DNA from: Corinectria fuckeliana
Taxonomy: Eukaryota; Ascomycota; Sordariomycetes; Hypocreales; Nectriaceae
Reading direction: 5' to 3'
Assembly: GCA_019137255.1 (NCBI GenBank)
Contig: WPDH01000085.1
Span: 1-64,000 of the forward strand
DNA: 64,000 nucleotides
Positions 33,508 to 45,257 of this stretch are shown one piece after another. The notes below the pieces were generated by a model. The model worked only from the letters and a program-made list of their open reading frames with translations, had not been told where the DNA came from and made no database searches. Position numbers and translations under genes: made by a program. Each line of letters starts with the position of its first letter. Position 1 is the first letter of the stretch.

Positions 33508-34023
33508 CTATTCTGAGCGGAAGCTACCCATGCTTCCTCCCCCTTTCCGACCGCTCATCTCAGTGAGCGCCGGGACTTCCTTACCCTCAAACCGGCTTGC
33601 CGCCGACTTGGCAGATTCCTGTGGCAGGGCGCCAATTTCCGTCGACATCGCCGCCTGGAGGTCTGCCTGCTTCGATCTTGTCGGCTTGTCGCCCGACATG
33701 TACCAGAGGCCCGCCAGGACGAGGAGCGCACCACCACCAACGGGCATCCTAAGTCACCGACATTAGTCCCGACTGCCATCGCGCCCCTGTAGGAGCCTGT
33801 AGGTAGAAACGGTCAACTCGTACCAATTGCGCTTCAGCGCTTCGGGGCCACCGGGTCTCGATGGTATCGGCTGCTGGCCCCCCGGGCCGCCTAGGTCGTC
33901 TCTCTCCCGTGCAGTACCGATCGCCCTGGTTTGAGGGCGCCGGGAAAGTGGGGCCGTGACTCTAGCGCCGGGCCGGAGATGGCTTCGGAGAAGGGTCTTT
34001 GATGCTGATCTTGTGGCGGACAT
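33508..34023 (-). CDS. Small mitochondrial single-pass membrane protein
   Basis: Exons 34023-33824 and 33748-33508, giving 146 aa. The first 35 residues are Arg/Ser-rich without acidic residues (MSATRSASKTLLRSHLRPGA), consistent with mitochondrial import. One hydrophobic segment, GGGALLVLAGLWYM, sits near residues 70-85, followed by a soluble tail with LQAAMSTEIG. Fungal proteins of this architecture are conserved but mostly uncharacterised. The 75-bp intron falls just before the membrane segment. Confidence 0.75.
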
Positions 34024-34738
34024 GTTGGTGCTAGGAGGACACAGGACTGCCGATTGATGAACAGCAGATGGATCTACAAGAACGGAGAACTACAAGAGGC
34101 AAATTTATACGTTACGAATGCCAACCCGATCGAGCCGATGACTTCAGTGTTACGAGAATGATGTGGGGATGACGTTCGTGGATGACGTCTGGGACGGTCA
34201 AGCCGCCACCTGATATTTCTGGGATTAATTACAGATTCGTTAATGCCGGATTCGAGAACATGATCTCATTGGCGCTCGGCTAGTGACTTCCGACCGTTGC
34301 AATGCGCGGCGAGTCCCCGATTCAGCACCTAAAGTCCTCAACTTCGCTCGCGTTCATTTCACGGAGCAAAACTCTACAGAATCCACTACGAGTGACCAAA
34401 AAAAAGAACATACAACACCTGGCATTCGCTGGTCGTCACCGACCCAACTACTACTCAAGCGCTCCTCGGCTTGACTAACGGAGAGCAGACGGGATCCGGT
34501 ATTCTCAAAGGGCTATGGTCGTATGTGGCAGGCAGTTCTGCAAGTTTCTGCTATGACTACAGCTGCGATGTGGACCAAACTCGAAAGCACACTATCGCCA
34601 CTTTATTGTCGTGCAAGATGGCAAAGAAGACGTCTCATATTGAGTATGATAAATGACGAAAAGGCCCGACATGGCGAAGGATGTAATTAAACGCACTAAC
34701 CTTCTACAAATTGATCCACCGCTACCCCAGAGTTCAAG
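34024..34738. other. Intergenic region
   Basis: 700 bp without a supported gene. It separates the promoter of the mitochondrial protein from the 3' end of the membrane protein at 34739. Confidence 0.5.
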
Positions 34739-35542
34739 TCAAAGATGATATCCAAGCAAAAACCAACACCTTCTTCTCCACACATGACCGTGGAAAAGTA
34801 TGGTCCAAATAGTTTGGAAGCAGGCTATCGTGCCCACGAGCAGAGGTAGGAACTGACCGACCGAGTTGATGTCAGTTAGGCCCGAGATATTATTGACATG
34901 GACCAGATATTCAACTGCCACGATTGAAAAGGCAATCAGCCCTAGCGATAGAACCAGCAGTCCAATCTCGACCTGGGGTCTTTTCCCGGCTCGTCGCCCG
35001 TGATGGAATTCGCCTCGAAACCGAAGGACCGTGGCGATTACGTTCCAGCACAGAAAGCCCGCTGATGCGACAAGCCCGGCGACCGAGATCGCCTCGCCAA
35101 AGACTCGAAACCGGCCGTCGATCGAGGACCGGCCAAAGAAAGCAATCTCCCCCGGACAACCGGGCCTCGTCATCCGGTCGACCCCGGCAAACCAGAACCA
35201 ACAGCCGTAGGCAGAGAGCGCGGCGTAGAACAGCACGCGGAAGAGGCCGGAAAACGACCCGGCGTGGCTTATCCCGTCGCCGGTCAGGCTCGAGAGCGAT
35301 CCGCACAGGAGGAGCTGCGTGACGACACAGCCGACGGCGGTGCCGCTGCCGGCCGAGTCGGTGCAGAGGCCGAGGAAGATGGCGCACTGCATGATGAGGT
35401 TGACGACTCGGTAGGCGCCTTCGTTGCGGGAGTCGAAGAGGGTGACGAGGAGAGTGGCCGTCCATTGCGAGTACAGGCCGATCCTCACGCCGATGCCGTA
35501 GAGGTCGGGGTTCCCTTCCAGCTGGCAGTCTGGGTGCGGCAT
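34739..35542 (-). CDS. Polytopic membrane protein (paralogue A)
   Basis: Single exon, 267 aa, with about six hydrophobic spans. The N-terminal GNPDLYGIGVRIGLYSQW block, the YGCWFWFAGVDRM block and FFGRSSIDGRFRVFGEAISV match the divergent neighbour at 36125. Family members are fungal-specific, uncharacterised multi-span proteins; transport or sensing is possible but unproven. The C-terminus (WRRRCWFLLGYHL) may be altered by an unseen terminal intron. Head to head with its paralogue, 582 bp between starts. Confidence 0.75.
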   Translation of the reverse strand: MPHPDCQLEGNPDLYGIGVRIGLYSQWTATLLVTLFDSRNEGAYRVVNLIMQCAIFLGLCTDSAGSGTAVGCVVTQLLLCGSLSSLTGDGISHAGSFSGLFRVLFYAALSAYGCWFWFAGVDRMTRPGCPGEIAFFGRSSIDGRFRVFGEAISVAGLVASAGFLCWNVIATVLRFRGEFHHGRRAGKRPQVEIGLLVLSLGLIAFSIVAVEYLVHVNNISGLTDINSVGQFLPLLVGTIACFQTIWTILFHGHVWRRRCWFLLGYHL

Positions 35543-36124
35543 TGCGGCTCGCTGGCGATGTTGAACGTCAAGAGCCAGAGGCGCAAGGACAACGACATGT
35601 GTAAAGATTGGGAATCCAGGCTGGCGATGAGAGTCGAATCTAGCTGGCAGAGTGGCTGAGGGCGCTGCGGACGAGACTAGTCGGCCTTACCCGTGACCGC
35701 TCGAGAAACCTGAGGGACCAATTGGCATTTGTTCTGCGCGTGTTTGGTGTTGCATTTCCACTTCGCCGCATTTATTCAGCCCCAGCTATCGCAGGCTGTC
35801 GTACCGTCTCGCCGAGGAAGGCAAAAAGGCGCCCGACGAGGCGCAGCGCAGCCTCGCTTCCACACTGGATGGATGGGAGTGTTCAAGGGACGTCGATTAC
35901 CGAGGCCTCCCCTCTGGTACTACGTCGAGACGAATGACGGAATTGCTAAATGTGACTTTGCTGTGTCAGGTATTAGATAGCTGGTAACACCCCTGGTTCC
36001 GACTTTCTCGCAACCGCCTTTTTTGAACGACGTTTCGTGTTTCGTCTGCTCCGCCATTCGCGACCGTCGTAGGGCTCGATAGTATCACCGGGACATGTTC
36101 TATATCGAATCGACCTTGTGAACC
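35543..36124. promoter_or_regulatory. Divergent promoter between paralogous membrane-protein genes
   Basis: 582 bp shared by two related genes read in opposite directions, so they could be co-regulated. No clear TATA box or repeated operator seen. Confidence 0.5.
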
Positions 36125-37175
36125 ATGGCATTCAATCAAACGCTTACGGAGATGGCCACCCGCTCGACGACAACATGCCCCGTCCAAGGCAACAGTGATC
36201 TTTACGGCCTGGGAACGCGGCTCGGCATATACTTCCAGATGCTGACGGTCCAACTCTCGTCGCTGCTCAGCTCGGTGGCGCCCATCGAAGACCGCATCGG
36301 CCAGTCAACCATCATCTTCATCCTGGCGACCACGGCAGTCCTGCTGCGCCTCATCAGCAGCGGCGGCATCGCGGCCGTCGAGGTGGTGCCGATCCTCGGG
36401 TTGATCTCCGCCCAGATAGGCGTGTGCAGGGTTCCGTTCTCGGGGTCCAAGTTGACGCTTCTCCTCTACGTCGGCGAGCTGGTTGGCATCCTTGCCCTGT
36501 TCATGTGGTTCTGGTGGAAGGGCATGGATCTCCTGCCAAGGCCCTGCGACAACGACTACGCCTTCTTCTTTGCCAAGGTCAGCATATGGGGCTGGTTCCG
36601 CCGACTGAACCAAGCTATTGGCATCATCTCGGCGGTTGGCGCGGGCTTGACCTATTTTCTAAGTGAGTGGGCAAACCAGTGCGGATTGTTTACGGGCTGC
36701 TATTTCGTTCTTCTACCAGTCTATGCTGACAGCTGCAGCTTTGATCAGTTTCCTATCTCTCCTCCTCAGCCACTCAGTCGATGACGAGGCGATGCAGCAG
36801 TTCCACACTTCCACGGGCGGAATAGAACTGACGGTCAACATTGGCATCATCGTCTTCGTGGAGGTTTCACTAAGGTGGAACCACATCACCGGCGTCCATT
36901 CTCTAAGCAGCCCGGGACAGTTCATGCCCTTCTTCATTGCGGTGGCCCAGCTCGTCAGCACCATGTATGGATTCGCTGGTTTGATTCAGGATCCGGAGGA
37001 CGACGATGGCAAGTACTGGTGTTTGTTGACTGGCGGAGAGTTGCACGCTAATGTTTCTCGATTGAATGTAGACTTAGTGCTAGAATGCGACCACAGGGGA
37101 TGTGGTTCATCAGGGACAGACGACGTCGAGAGCATAGAGTTGAGCAGTCTTCCCGGCACGCAACCCCAGAAATAG
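36125..37175 (+). CDS. Polytopic membrane protein (paralogue B)
   Basis: Exons 36125-36662 and 36733-37175, giving 326 aa. It shares GNSDLYGLGTRLGIYFQ, the FMWFWWKGMDLLPRP block and the IWGWFRRLNQAIGI block with paralogue A, and has about seven hydrophobic spans. The C-terminal tail is hydrophilic. Within it, a possible 63-bp GC-AG intron (37011-37073) would remove a stretch without changing frame. Function unknown; no motif of a known transporter family. Confidence 0.75.
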
Positions 37176-38629
37176 CTGATGTTAGGGAGGCCCTGGAGGG
37201 AATTTGTGAATTCGGTAGGAGAGAACGAAGATGGCCGAATTGTATCATGACTTGGGGCTCACAAAAGGCTTCGTGACCATTAGCACAAGCCAGATCGTCT
37301 CCTATGCTTACCAAAGCGGAGGCCAACAAGCACCGTGATCTCCCGATGATCAATGCCTATACTTGATGGACACCTAGTTCTGACCTCAACGACTTGACAC
37401 CTTCATTTCTCACCAGGAGGGCGCACTTGAATAATGGTGTTCTCGCGTCGAGGCATGGCTCGGCCCCCAAGGAAGAATCAAACAGATATAACGTCGGGGA
37501 GGGTGGATCTGGAGTTCAGCGTCGGCGGCGTCGAGGCGTGCGAGGGCGGGCGAGTATGATTTCTGGCCAGGCACGGTTGCAGCGAAATGATTCAGGATCA
37601 GAGCAACAGACAGCTGGACTGGGACGGGATCGTCGGAGCCATGGGAAGAGAGCAGACCGCACATGTTAGGTCTCCCTTTGGACAGCGATCGGAACAGCTC
37701 GCGGCGAAGCTGGCAGGCATCGACTCAGGGGTCGGCCCATTCCCCGTGCCGCACGAGTCAGCGGCCCAATAAGAGAAAGGCGACCTTTGATCGGGAGCCA
37801 GATACGGACGTGTCAAGAGGCCAGACGCCCGATGAGCTGAGTGTGACTATTTCGTCGGGAAGCCCCGCCTCGGATCATCAGATGGTCAGCGCCCGAAAAG
37901 AGGCACGATGCCCAAACTCGTCTGGGGTACTCCATCAGCATCGACAGTTTGGGGCAGAGTCCGACCCGGATGGAGCCGACAGACTCGAGGAAAGGTGTTT
38001 GCATTGTTTTCCATCTTTTGATGCACTTTTCAATATACAGAGATACCATGTGCAGTAACATTTGTGCTTGTAGCCCTGACCACTCATCTCCAGCGTATTA
38101 GATACATGCCTGTCGCTAACTCGTCCCGGCGGAGTGGCACGGACCAGCCCACCCGAGTTTGCGGACGAACATGTAGCATCCAGTTCGCCAAGACGTCGAT
38201 TAAAAAAGAGAAAAGAATAAAGAAGAAAAAAAAAAGAAATCCAGCTATTGGCTCAACTGAACACCCCCCATCATCCCGCCATGTGTCCAGGGCCCGAACG
38301 GGCGAGGAAGGATCCCCGGAATCGCCCGAACAGGCTTATGACCAGGGGACCGGCACCTGCATCATGCCACTGTCGAACTATCAACACGCAACCGCCCCGG
38401 ATACCACACCACACACGACAGAGCGCTGTGGCCGATATATAATGCTCGGATGCTTTCACAGCTCATCGTCACCATTCTCGAGTCACTTCTCATCCCATCT
38501 ACGAACAAACACCCACTTTACTTCAACTGCCGCGGTCCCCCTCCCGTGTCTCAGCTTCAACTGCTCTGCCACACGCACCTCACTTACACGACGCACTACC
38601 CACACCGCCGCCCGTCCACCACTTACACA
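37176..38629. other. Intergenic region with a possible zinc-finger relic
   Basis: No complete gene. A plus-strand ORF at 37663-38058 ends in CLHCFPSFDALFNIQRYH, which loosely resembles a C2H2 finger, after a Ser/Asp-rich stretch. It lacks a credible start and could be a fragment. The distal part is the promoter of the gene at 38630, with a TATA-like ATATATAAT at 38435-38443. Confidence 0.35.
38435..38443 (+). promoter_or_regulatory. TATA-like element
   Basis: ATATATAAT lies about 190 bp before ATG 38630, followed by a CT-rich leader typical of strongly transcribed fungal genes. Confidence 0.4.
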
Positions 38630-38937
38630 ATGGTTGCCCAGCCCATGCCCAAGGCCGCCGTGCCCAAGATCGTCCCTGTCATGATGGTCGTCGGAAGTGG
38701 TCAGTTGCCCCGCGCTTGACAACGTCCAACCCAGACTAAGACATGCCAATAGCCACCGCTCTCTACGCCTTCGTCACCAGCCAGCTCCACAGCTCCTCCA
38801 ACAAGTTCGATCGATTCTTCGACCAGTACAACAGCTCCCAGAGCGAGGCCAACCGGCAAAGGGCCTTTACCGGGGCCGTCGAGGACCCGCGAACGAGCTT
38901 CTACAACGTCCTGGGCTGGAAGCCGCGACAGAACTAA
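38630..38937 (+). CDS. Small conserved fungal protein
   Basis: Exons 38630-38699 and 38753-38937, giving 84 aa. An N-terminal hydrophobic stretch (VPKIVPVMMVVGSATALYAF) is followed by a polar Ser/Asn-rich tail ending FYNVLGWKPRQN. It may be a single-pass or signal-anchor mitochondrial or secretory protein. The intron splits a GCC codon and restores a continuous reading. The long CT-rich leader and TATA-like box suggest strong expression. Family not recognised. Confidence 0.7.
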
Positions 38938-40100
38938 GTTGCTGATCACCTAGCATGGAGAGGAGGCGGCATGGCGGAGCGTTAATTCATCGGCTTTCTG
39001 CAGCTCTGGGCAAATAAATGCTCAAGTGGACGGGGCCTGTATATACACACAGGAGCAAGGAGCATCGATACCAGTCATTATTCGTTGGCATTTGATTTAA
39101 GCAACGTACATATTCTTTCATTGAATAAATTACAGCTATTTTTCGCATTCGTGTACCTTCAAGCTTTGATACCGACAGTTCGGACGGGTTGTCATGATGA
39201 CCGCCTTCAGGGAATGCACCCCGGCAACTATATAGTAGACTGACCTACTTACTAGCCCGAAGCTTTGAGTGACAGAGGAAACCGAGACAGCTCTCTGTAA
39301 CCACAGCCCGACCACGGCTACAGCGTTAATAGCGGATGTGTGCTGACCTCTAATCTGGTCGTGAGATCGAGCAGGACCCGAATAACTGGATCGCTGGGGG
39401 CTTGGCAATCAACCTTGTCGAACGGCTTGATCTCAGGGACTTGGGCATCACCCTGTTCATCCAGCAGGAAATGTACAGTAATTAGTCATCGCAAACCAGG
39501 GTTTAGTTCCCCAGGTTTACGGATATTATTGCCTGGTCATTGTTTAGATGAAGACATCAAGAAGTGGCCAGTTCCTGACAGTGCTCGACACCTCACGATG
39601 ACAATCGCTGCATAACATGGGCTATTTCCACCTTTAACAAAATCATACGTATCTACTACCTATGAGATTTTCTTGTAAGCCGCGCGAGGATGCTTTCATC
39701 TAGGTTTTAACTGCAGCCATGTTATCCCAGTGCCGCCCTGCTAATAATGCAGAGAATCTCAAACGATGGCTCCTTACTCCTCACGAGTCAATGTTCTGCA
39801 CTGTAACTGCTTGCTTAATACATATCATGGACACTCTTGCTGTCTGGTAGCATGTCATTATGATCAGGGTTGGGCACTATGACTAGTACTAATAACTAGC
39901 AGTCGAATATTAGCTGGAACTATTGCCAACTCTAAATACTCGTAGTATCAAGTCATGAAGATTCCCTGGACTGAAGGAGAAATGTGATTACTAAACCATC
40001 TATAAACAGAAGCTCGGTTTTCTGTATTACTGGAGTATTGTTGTAACTCGAATGGTTATCAGATGCCCACATCATCGTGGTTCTCATAGACAGCGGGCAC
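38938..40100. other. Intergenic region
   Basis: 1.2 kb of lower-GC sequence, no supported gene. It marks the passage from housekeeping genes into the decayed accessory cluster. Confidence 0.5.
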
Positions 40101-41345
40101 TTAGTGCTTCTCACCCAAGCCCTTCCTGTCATCACTCGGGGTGCTGTTCTCCCGACATCTTTCGACATCGGATGGAACGTGCTTTGCGTTGAAGACTGGA
40201 AACAAAAGTGACAAAGTGCCCTCTTTCAAACTGAGAGTTGGTGACTTACGAATTTCCATTTCTTCGAGGGATCTTCCCTTGGTCTCCTTGATAACGAGGA
40301 AAGCGTATATCACGAGGGCAAAGTTGAAAATGGAAAACATGAGGAAGGTCTTCCAGCCCAAATTGTCGATGGCATGTGGAGTAATCTGCGAGAAGGCGAA
40401 ATTCCATAACCACTGGGTCGCAGTTCCGACGGCAATGCCACCCTCACGGATACGGGTTGGGAAGGTTTCGCTCATATAAAGCTGTAGATGTGTTAGTACG
40501 TCCGTTCGTTTATGGTCCTGAGTGGGCCGTGGAAACTTACCCAAGTTGCCAAGGTACAGGACCCCATGATACGTTGTATGTCACTATAGTTGTGTTAGAA
40601 AGGTTGTCTGACCTTGTGGATGAAAGGGTGTGGAGTCGTGGACTTACTAGCTTCTAGATAAATCATAGTCAGGGATGCAACAGACCGAGAAGAACCCCCC
40701 CCCCTCCGTCAGGATTAGGAGAGTGAGTCGCAGTGATGACGGCTACGATAAGCATTTACACTCCCATGAGAAAGGCCCCTCCTCTGAGCGAGCCCCTTCG
40801 GCTGACCCTTTCAACAAGGAACATCAGGAAGGAGAAGCAGGATACGACCTTGACCAGGCCGAAGAAGCCGCTGAACAAGAAAGCGGCTCCGACAGCGTTG
40901 AAGATCTGGGGTGAGACTGTGAATAATCAGTACATCTCCTATTTCACCGATCGGTTGCGTTATAGTGTCTTACAGTAGGCGAAGGACGTGTTTCCGGTAA
41001 GCTGAACGCCTGGGATAATACGTTTGTTCCATTCTGAACGGAAAAACAGTATCAAAAACATACCAATCTGAAGGGTGATGACGAATAACATGCGCCATCT
41101 GTTGACTAGGAGAAGATACTCTCTCCAAGTAACACCCTCTGTAAAATGCTCCTCTTTGGCGATTCCGGCCAAGATCTCATCCATCCTACAGTCCGTATTA
41201 GCATCCAACTCAGATCTCTGGGTAGCTTGTTATACGGCATACTCTGCTTGAACCTCAGCCGTCAGTTCTCCACCACGAACCCAAACCAAAGACTCGAGAG
41301 CCTCTTCGTTTCTCCCCACCTTGGCGAGCCACCAGATACGAGGCT
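40101..41345 (-). pseudogene. Broken MFS sugar transporter
   Basis: The minus strand reads through recognisable transporter blocks: WWLAKVGRNEEALESLVWVR, then MDEILAGIAKEEHF, VQLTGNTSFAY, IFNAVGAAFLFSGFFGLVK, and YMSETFPTRIREGGIAVG with the C-terminal KETKGRSLEEMEI. Family order is kept and several introns still have splice signals. Defects: the first half (transmembrane segments 1-6) is missing, a TAA falls after FLMGV, a run of ten G shifts frame, and eight extra bases precede a splice site. It is homologous to fungal hexose, lactose or cellodextrin permeases. It cannot make a full transporter. Confidence 0.8.
40695..40704 (+). repeat. C10 homopolymer
   Basis: Ten cytosines within the transporter relic. 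The run length puts the minus-strand frame out of register. Confidence 0.95.
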
Positions 41346-42501
41346 CGAAACGTCCCGAGCCGCGACATGATTGCGGTTGTGTTGGATGCCTTGTCCGTGA
41401 TGTTTGTCGAGACGGCGATGCTGCTCGATCCTGGCCTCGATTTCACCGGAGTCTGAGCGGATTGGTGCCAGGAAATCGACCCCAGGTCATCACAGCCCGG
41501 AGCTCGGTCGGCAGCGTCTCCCGTTAGTGAGTCCGCAGAAGGGGATGCCGATGCTGATGCCAACGCCATCGAAGGAGCATCAAGACATGGCAGGGTGGTC
41601 GAGGCGAGATCTCCATTGGGCGCACGAACTCCCCGACGCCCAGAGCAAGAGCCCCCGCCTGGCAAGGAACCGACCCATGGAATGCCGGGCTAGCCTCAGC
41701 CACGCCGGGGGACCTGGCCGGGGGAGAGCGCTCGGAGGCCCGGGGTAGCGGCCGAGAAAGCGGGGCCACCGAGGAAGCCGGCCGGTCGGCGCCCCGATTG
41801 GCTGGGCCGGCGGGATGCGGAGAACCCGCACGCCATCGGGCCCTTGCCTGACGACATGCTCGATGCACACTAGGATGATGATGCTTCATTGGATGCTGCG
41901 CTGCGCTATGAGGAGCCCTCTTCCCTGCGAGGATGGCGTGCTCAGCGCCTGCGATGATTCCACGGCCGAAGGACTGCGGAATCTGCCCTGAGTAAGGACA
42001 TGGAAGGGAACCGTCCTCGCGCACCGTGTTGCAGTTGCAAACTGGTGGGTTTTTCCTCCTTGCAAAAAACACGTTAATAATCGTTGGCGATCCGCTGCAG
42101 CGAAGGAGTGTCTTTTACGTCCCTTTGCGTCCTGGGTAAACCGAGCCGGAGTCGGGATGCTTGTTCGTGGCTGCATTGTCCATCGTTTAACTTGCGCTGG
42201 TGACACTCTTGACAAGCAAGATCGTTAACAGAACGCTGCAGTCTCGTTGTGAAGGAGTCAGAGGCCGTTGAAATTCAATACATACCCCTGTCACAGAGCG
42301 TCGACCAGAGGAGGCCCCACGACGGGTTGGGCTTGATCTGGACCATCACCACCCGTGGGTATTTCCCCAGCTTCAGCTGCAAGTCCGCGAATCCCCCACT
42401 CGTCACTCTCCAAGGACCGACGAGCCGACAGCTCAAGCAAAAAAACAAAACAAAAAAACCAGACCCCCGAACCGAGAGTCGTGCCGTCCCATGGAACCGC
42501 G
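41346..42501. other. Region between transporter relic and transcription factor
   Basis: GC-rich, with overlapping ORFs on both strands (for example 41524-42072 minus) but no recognised domain. It probably holds rearranged or decayed sequence plus the promoter of the factor at 42502. Confidence 0.4.
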
Positions 42502-44813
42502 ATGAAAGCCGCATGCGTTCAATGCCGGGTCCGCAAGGTACGCACATCCCCATCACTGTGACATCACCCACGTGATTCCCGCCCGGGAGTCGGCCGGCGC
42601 TAACTCCCCGGAGGTCCGATGCGACGGGACCGTCCCTCGGTGTCGGACCTGCCAGCGCCTGCAGTTCCAGTGCTCGTTCGAGCAGGACGGCTCGCAGCCC
42701 GGGGGCCAGTACGCGCCTCGTCTGCCGCCCAAGTGCCGCGGGACCAAGGCCTGTCTCGAGTGCAGGTCCATGAAGGTTCGCTGCTCCGGCGAGACTCCGC
42801 GATGTTCCAACTGCCGGCGTCGCAGTCGTGAATGCCATTACTCGGCCTCCAAGACCAGCCCTCCCGAGACGGCGGCGTCCTCGTCTCGAGACGGTGCTAC
42901 GGCGTCCGATCCGGCAGAGGATTCGCCAGGTCATCGTCTAAGCGACGAAAGCCCAAGTGACACAAACACCAACGAGCCCATCTCCACAGGAGCTCCATCG
43001 CCCCCGAGTCCTTCTCCCCCAGAGGAGGTGGCGGCGTTCCTGATCAGCCAGTACTTCGACCGCTTGTACCGCTTGGCCTCCTATTGCTTCCTCCACAAGG
43101 CAACCGTCATCCAACGATGCCGCGAAAAGACCATTGACAGGGCGCTCAAGCTGGCCATCTGCGCCATCACCGCCATGTACTTTCCCAAGCATAACAACGA
43201 GTGCAATGCCTGGGCGCAAGAGGCCGAGCGGATCATCCTCGACAGACTCGAAAGCCCGTCCATCTTCCAGATCCAAGCCTCGCTGCTGCTCATCCGCTAC
43301 CGAGCCGGCGTCGGGCAATTCCCTCGAGCCTTCATCATGGCCGGGCTTGCGGCGCGATGGGCCATGGCCTTGCGCCTCAACTACGAGCACTCGCGTCTAG
43401 GGCCAGTCGCCCAGGAGGTCAGGCGCCGGACTTTCTGGTCGCTCTACCTGCTCGAGGACAGCTTCTGCGTCGGCCTGAAAGAGTTCGAGCTGTTCGATCC
43501 CGACACGATCCATCTCCAACTCCCCTGCGAAGACGTCGACTTCCACCAAGAGCGGCCTATGAGCACGGGGTATCTGCAGCCTGGGAAGGGACTTGAGCCG
43601 GAGGTGCTAGGGTCTCGAGCCGCATTCGTGAGGCTAGCTTTTCTTCGGCGCGGAATCATGCGGTAGGTTGCTCCCGTTCGCAATGCTTACCAGCATGTCA
43701 GAAGCTAACACCCAAGTTGAGACTCAACCGGCGAGTGTTTCTCAAGGAGGTCAACCTGTCAGAACTGTTTTGCTCCATGGAGAGGTTCCAGAATGACCTC
43801 TTGCGTCTACGAACCAGGCTGGCTCCCTGCGATCAATACCCGCCGTCAAACCCAGAGGAGCTGCACCGTCCGTCCCAGTATTCCATCACAGTAGGTTCTG
43901 CCACCGACACCACATCGCGAACATGCACCTGACTGCCTTCCAGCACATGAGCTGGCACCAATGCCACTGCGATCTCTACCGCATCTTCCTGACTGGCTAC
44001 CCCGAGTCCACGCCGCACGCTGCGGTCGAAGCCATGGCGGCCCCGGACAGGGCGCTCATGAAGGACAAGTGCCTCGGACACGCGGAGCAGATTGTCAAGG
44101 TGCTCTCCGACTTTGTGCAGCACAAGGACGAGCGAGACATGCTGGAATTCGACGCCGCCGTCTGTGCCTACCACGGCGCCCGCCTGATACTGTTCGGCAC
44201 TTATACGGGCCGGGATAACACGGGCCTGCCAATGCAGATGGCCATCGGCAAGGCCCAGCTCTGCTTGGACGTGATAACTCGCTACTTCGACTTCTCGGCG
44301 CAGCTAAAAGCCATGGTAGGTCACTGCAAGGCTGCCGGCCAACATTACATGCTAACCAGCCCGCAGCGTCAGGAGCTAGAGCGGGTCATCCAGCAGCACA
44401 AATCATGGCTCGAATCCTCCGATCACCGAGCCGTCTCAGCCCTCGATCCTGCCCCTCGGGCACCTCCCAAGCTGTCCAAGGACGCACACATCCGCCAGCG
44501 CCTCGCGATTCACAGTCTCCTGCGGCAGTCGGACTTCGTCGACGACAGCCGCGATGCAGCGCCCGAGCCTCCAGCCGAGCCGGCGCTGAGCTGGACAGCG
44601 TCGGCCGAAGAGGACCAGATGCAAGAGCCGCAGGGGGAATGGACCGCGAGGGAGCCGGGATTCCCCGCCGCCGACCCGATCACGGATCCGTATCTTCTCT
44701 TCGGACTGCCGTACGGCGGCTCCGGCCTGGACTTGAACGCGTGGGCGTGCAATCCCGGCGCTCAGGAGATGAGCGGTTACTTGGGAGCATTTGATGAACA
44801 GTACATGTACTAG
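42502..44813 (+). CDS. Transcription factor with two Zn2Cys6 clusters (paralogue 1)
   Basis: Exons 42502-42537, 42614-43662, 43722-43890, 43944-44315 and 44367-44813, giving 690 aa. Two complete binuclear zinc clusters occur near the N-terminus: Cys 5, 8, 15, 22, 25, 32 and Cys 59, 62, 69, 76, 79, 86, both C-x2-C-x6-C-x6-C-x2-C-x6-C. The first intron cuts cluster 1 between Cys8 and Cys15. The middle region is a fungal-specific factor domain (RRRTFWSLYLLEDSFCVG) and includes HQCHCDLYRI. It is homologous over its length to the factor at 49823. It is probably a pathway regulator, plausibly of the adjacent decayed sugar and glycan genes. Exon 3's acceptor (TTGAG) was chosen to avoid a stop. Confidence 0.82.
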
Positions 44814-44869
44814 CAAACGACAGCGGACACTCCATCTTGTATTACTTGGCATCCCAGCTGTTACTATTA

Positions 44870-45257
44870 TGGCCCCAGACGATCAAGGCCATAAAGTTCA
44901 CTGACAAAGCATCCGGCACCGTCTTCACCTTCCGGAGCGCGGGCGAGCTGGCCGAGTTCAAGTTCCAGCGCTACATGTAACGCTACCTGCGGACGATCCA
45001 GTTAATCGACGACAGCGTCGACCAACTCCTAGACTACATGCACCGACGAGCCGGAACTCTCAAGGACGTGGGTGCTCGACCGGGCGGCGAGAAATTCAAG
45101 GAATGGGAGCTGTTTGACTGCGAGAAGGGCCCCCATGGAGCTCTTCAATGTGTACAACGAGGAGGAGTACGAGCATGTAATCAAGGAAATGACGGCTTTG
45201 CTGGAGGAGATGGTGGCCATAGGAGATGAGCCTGTACATCCTAGCGTGACGGCTTAG
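44870..45257 (+). pseudogene. Sulfatase C-terminal fragment
   Basis: One frame reads QTIKAIKFTDKASGTVFTF, then ELAEFKFQRYM, a TAA, then RYLRTIQLIDDSVDQLLDYM. After a gap and a frame change it reads PMELFNVYNEEEYEHVIKEM to HPSVTA. These are the typical distal blocks of fungal sulfatases, including the ..DPMELFNVY.. end. The catalytic N-terminal half with the formylglycine site is absent. It starts about 57 bp after the transcription factor stop. Confidence 0.65.

Noticed and set aside
41524..42072. 182-aa minus-strand ORF between the transporter relic and the zinc-cluster gene
   Set aside because: It is Pro/Arg/Ala-rich as expected of a GC-rich noncoding frame, and does not supply the transporter's missing N-terminus.
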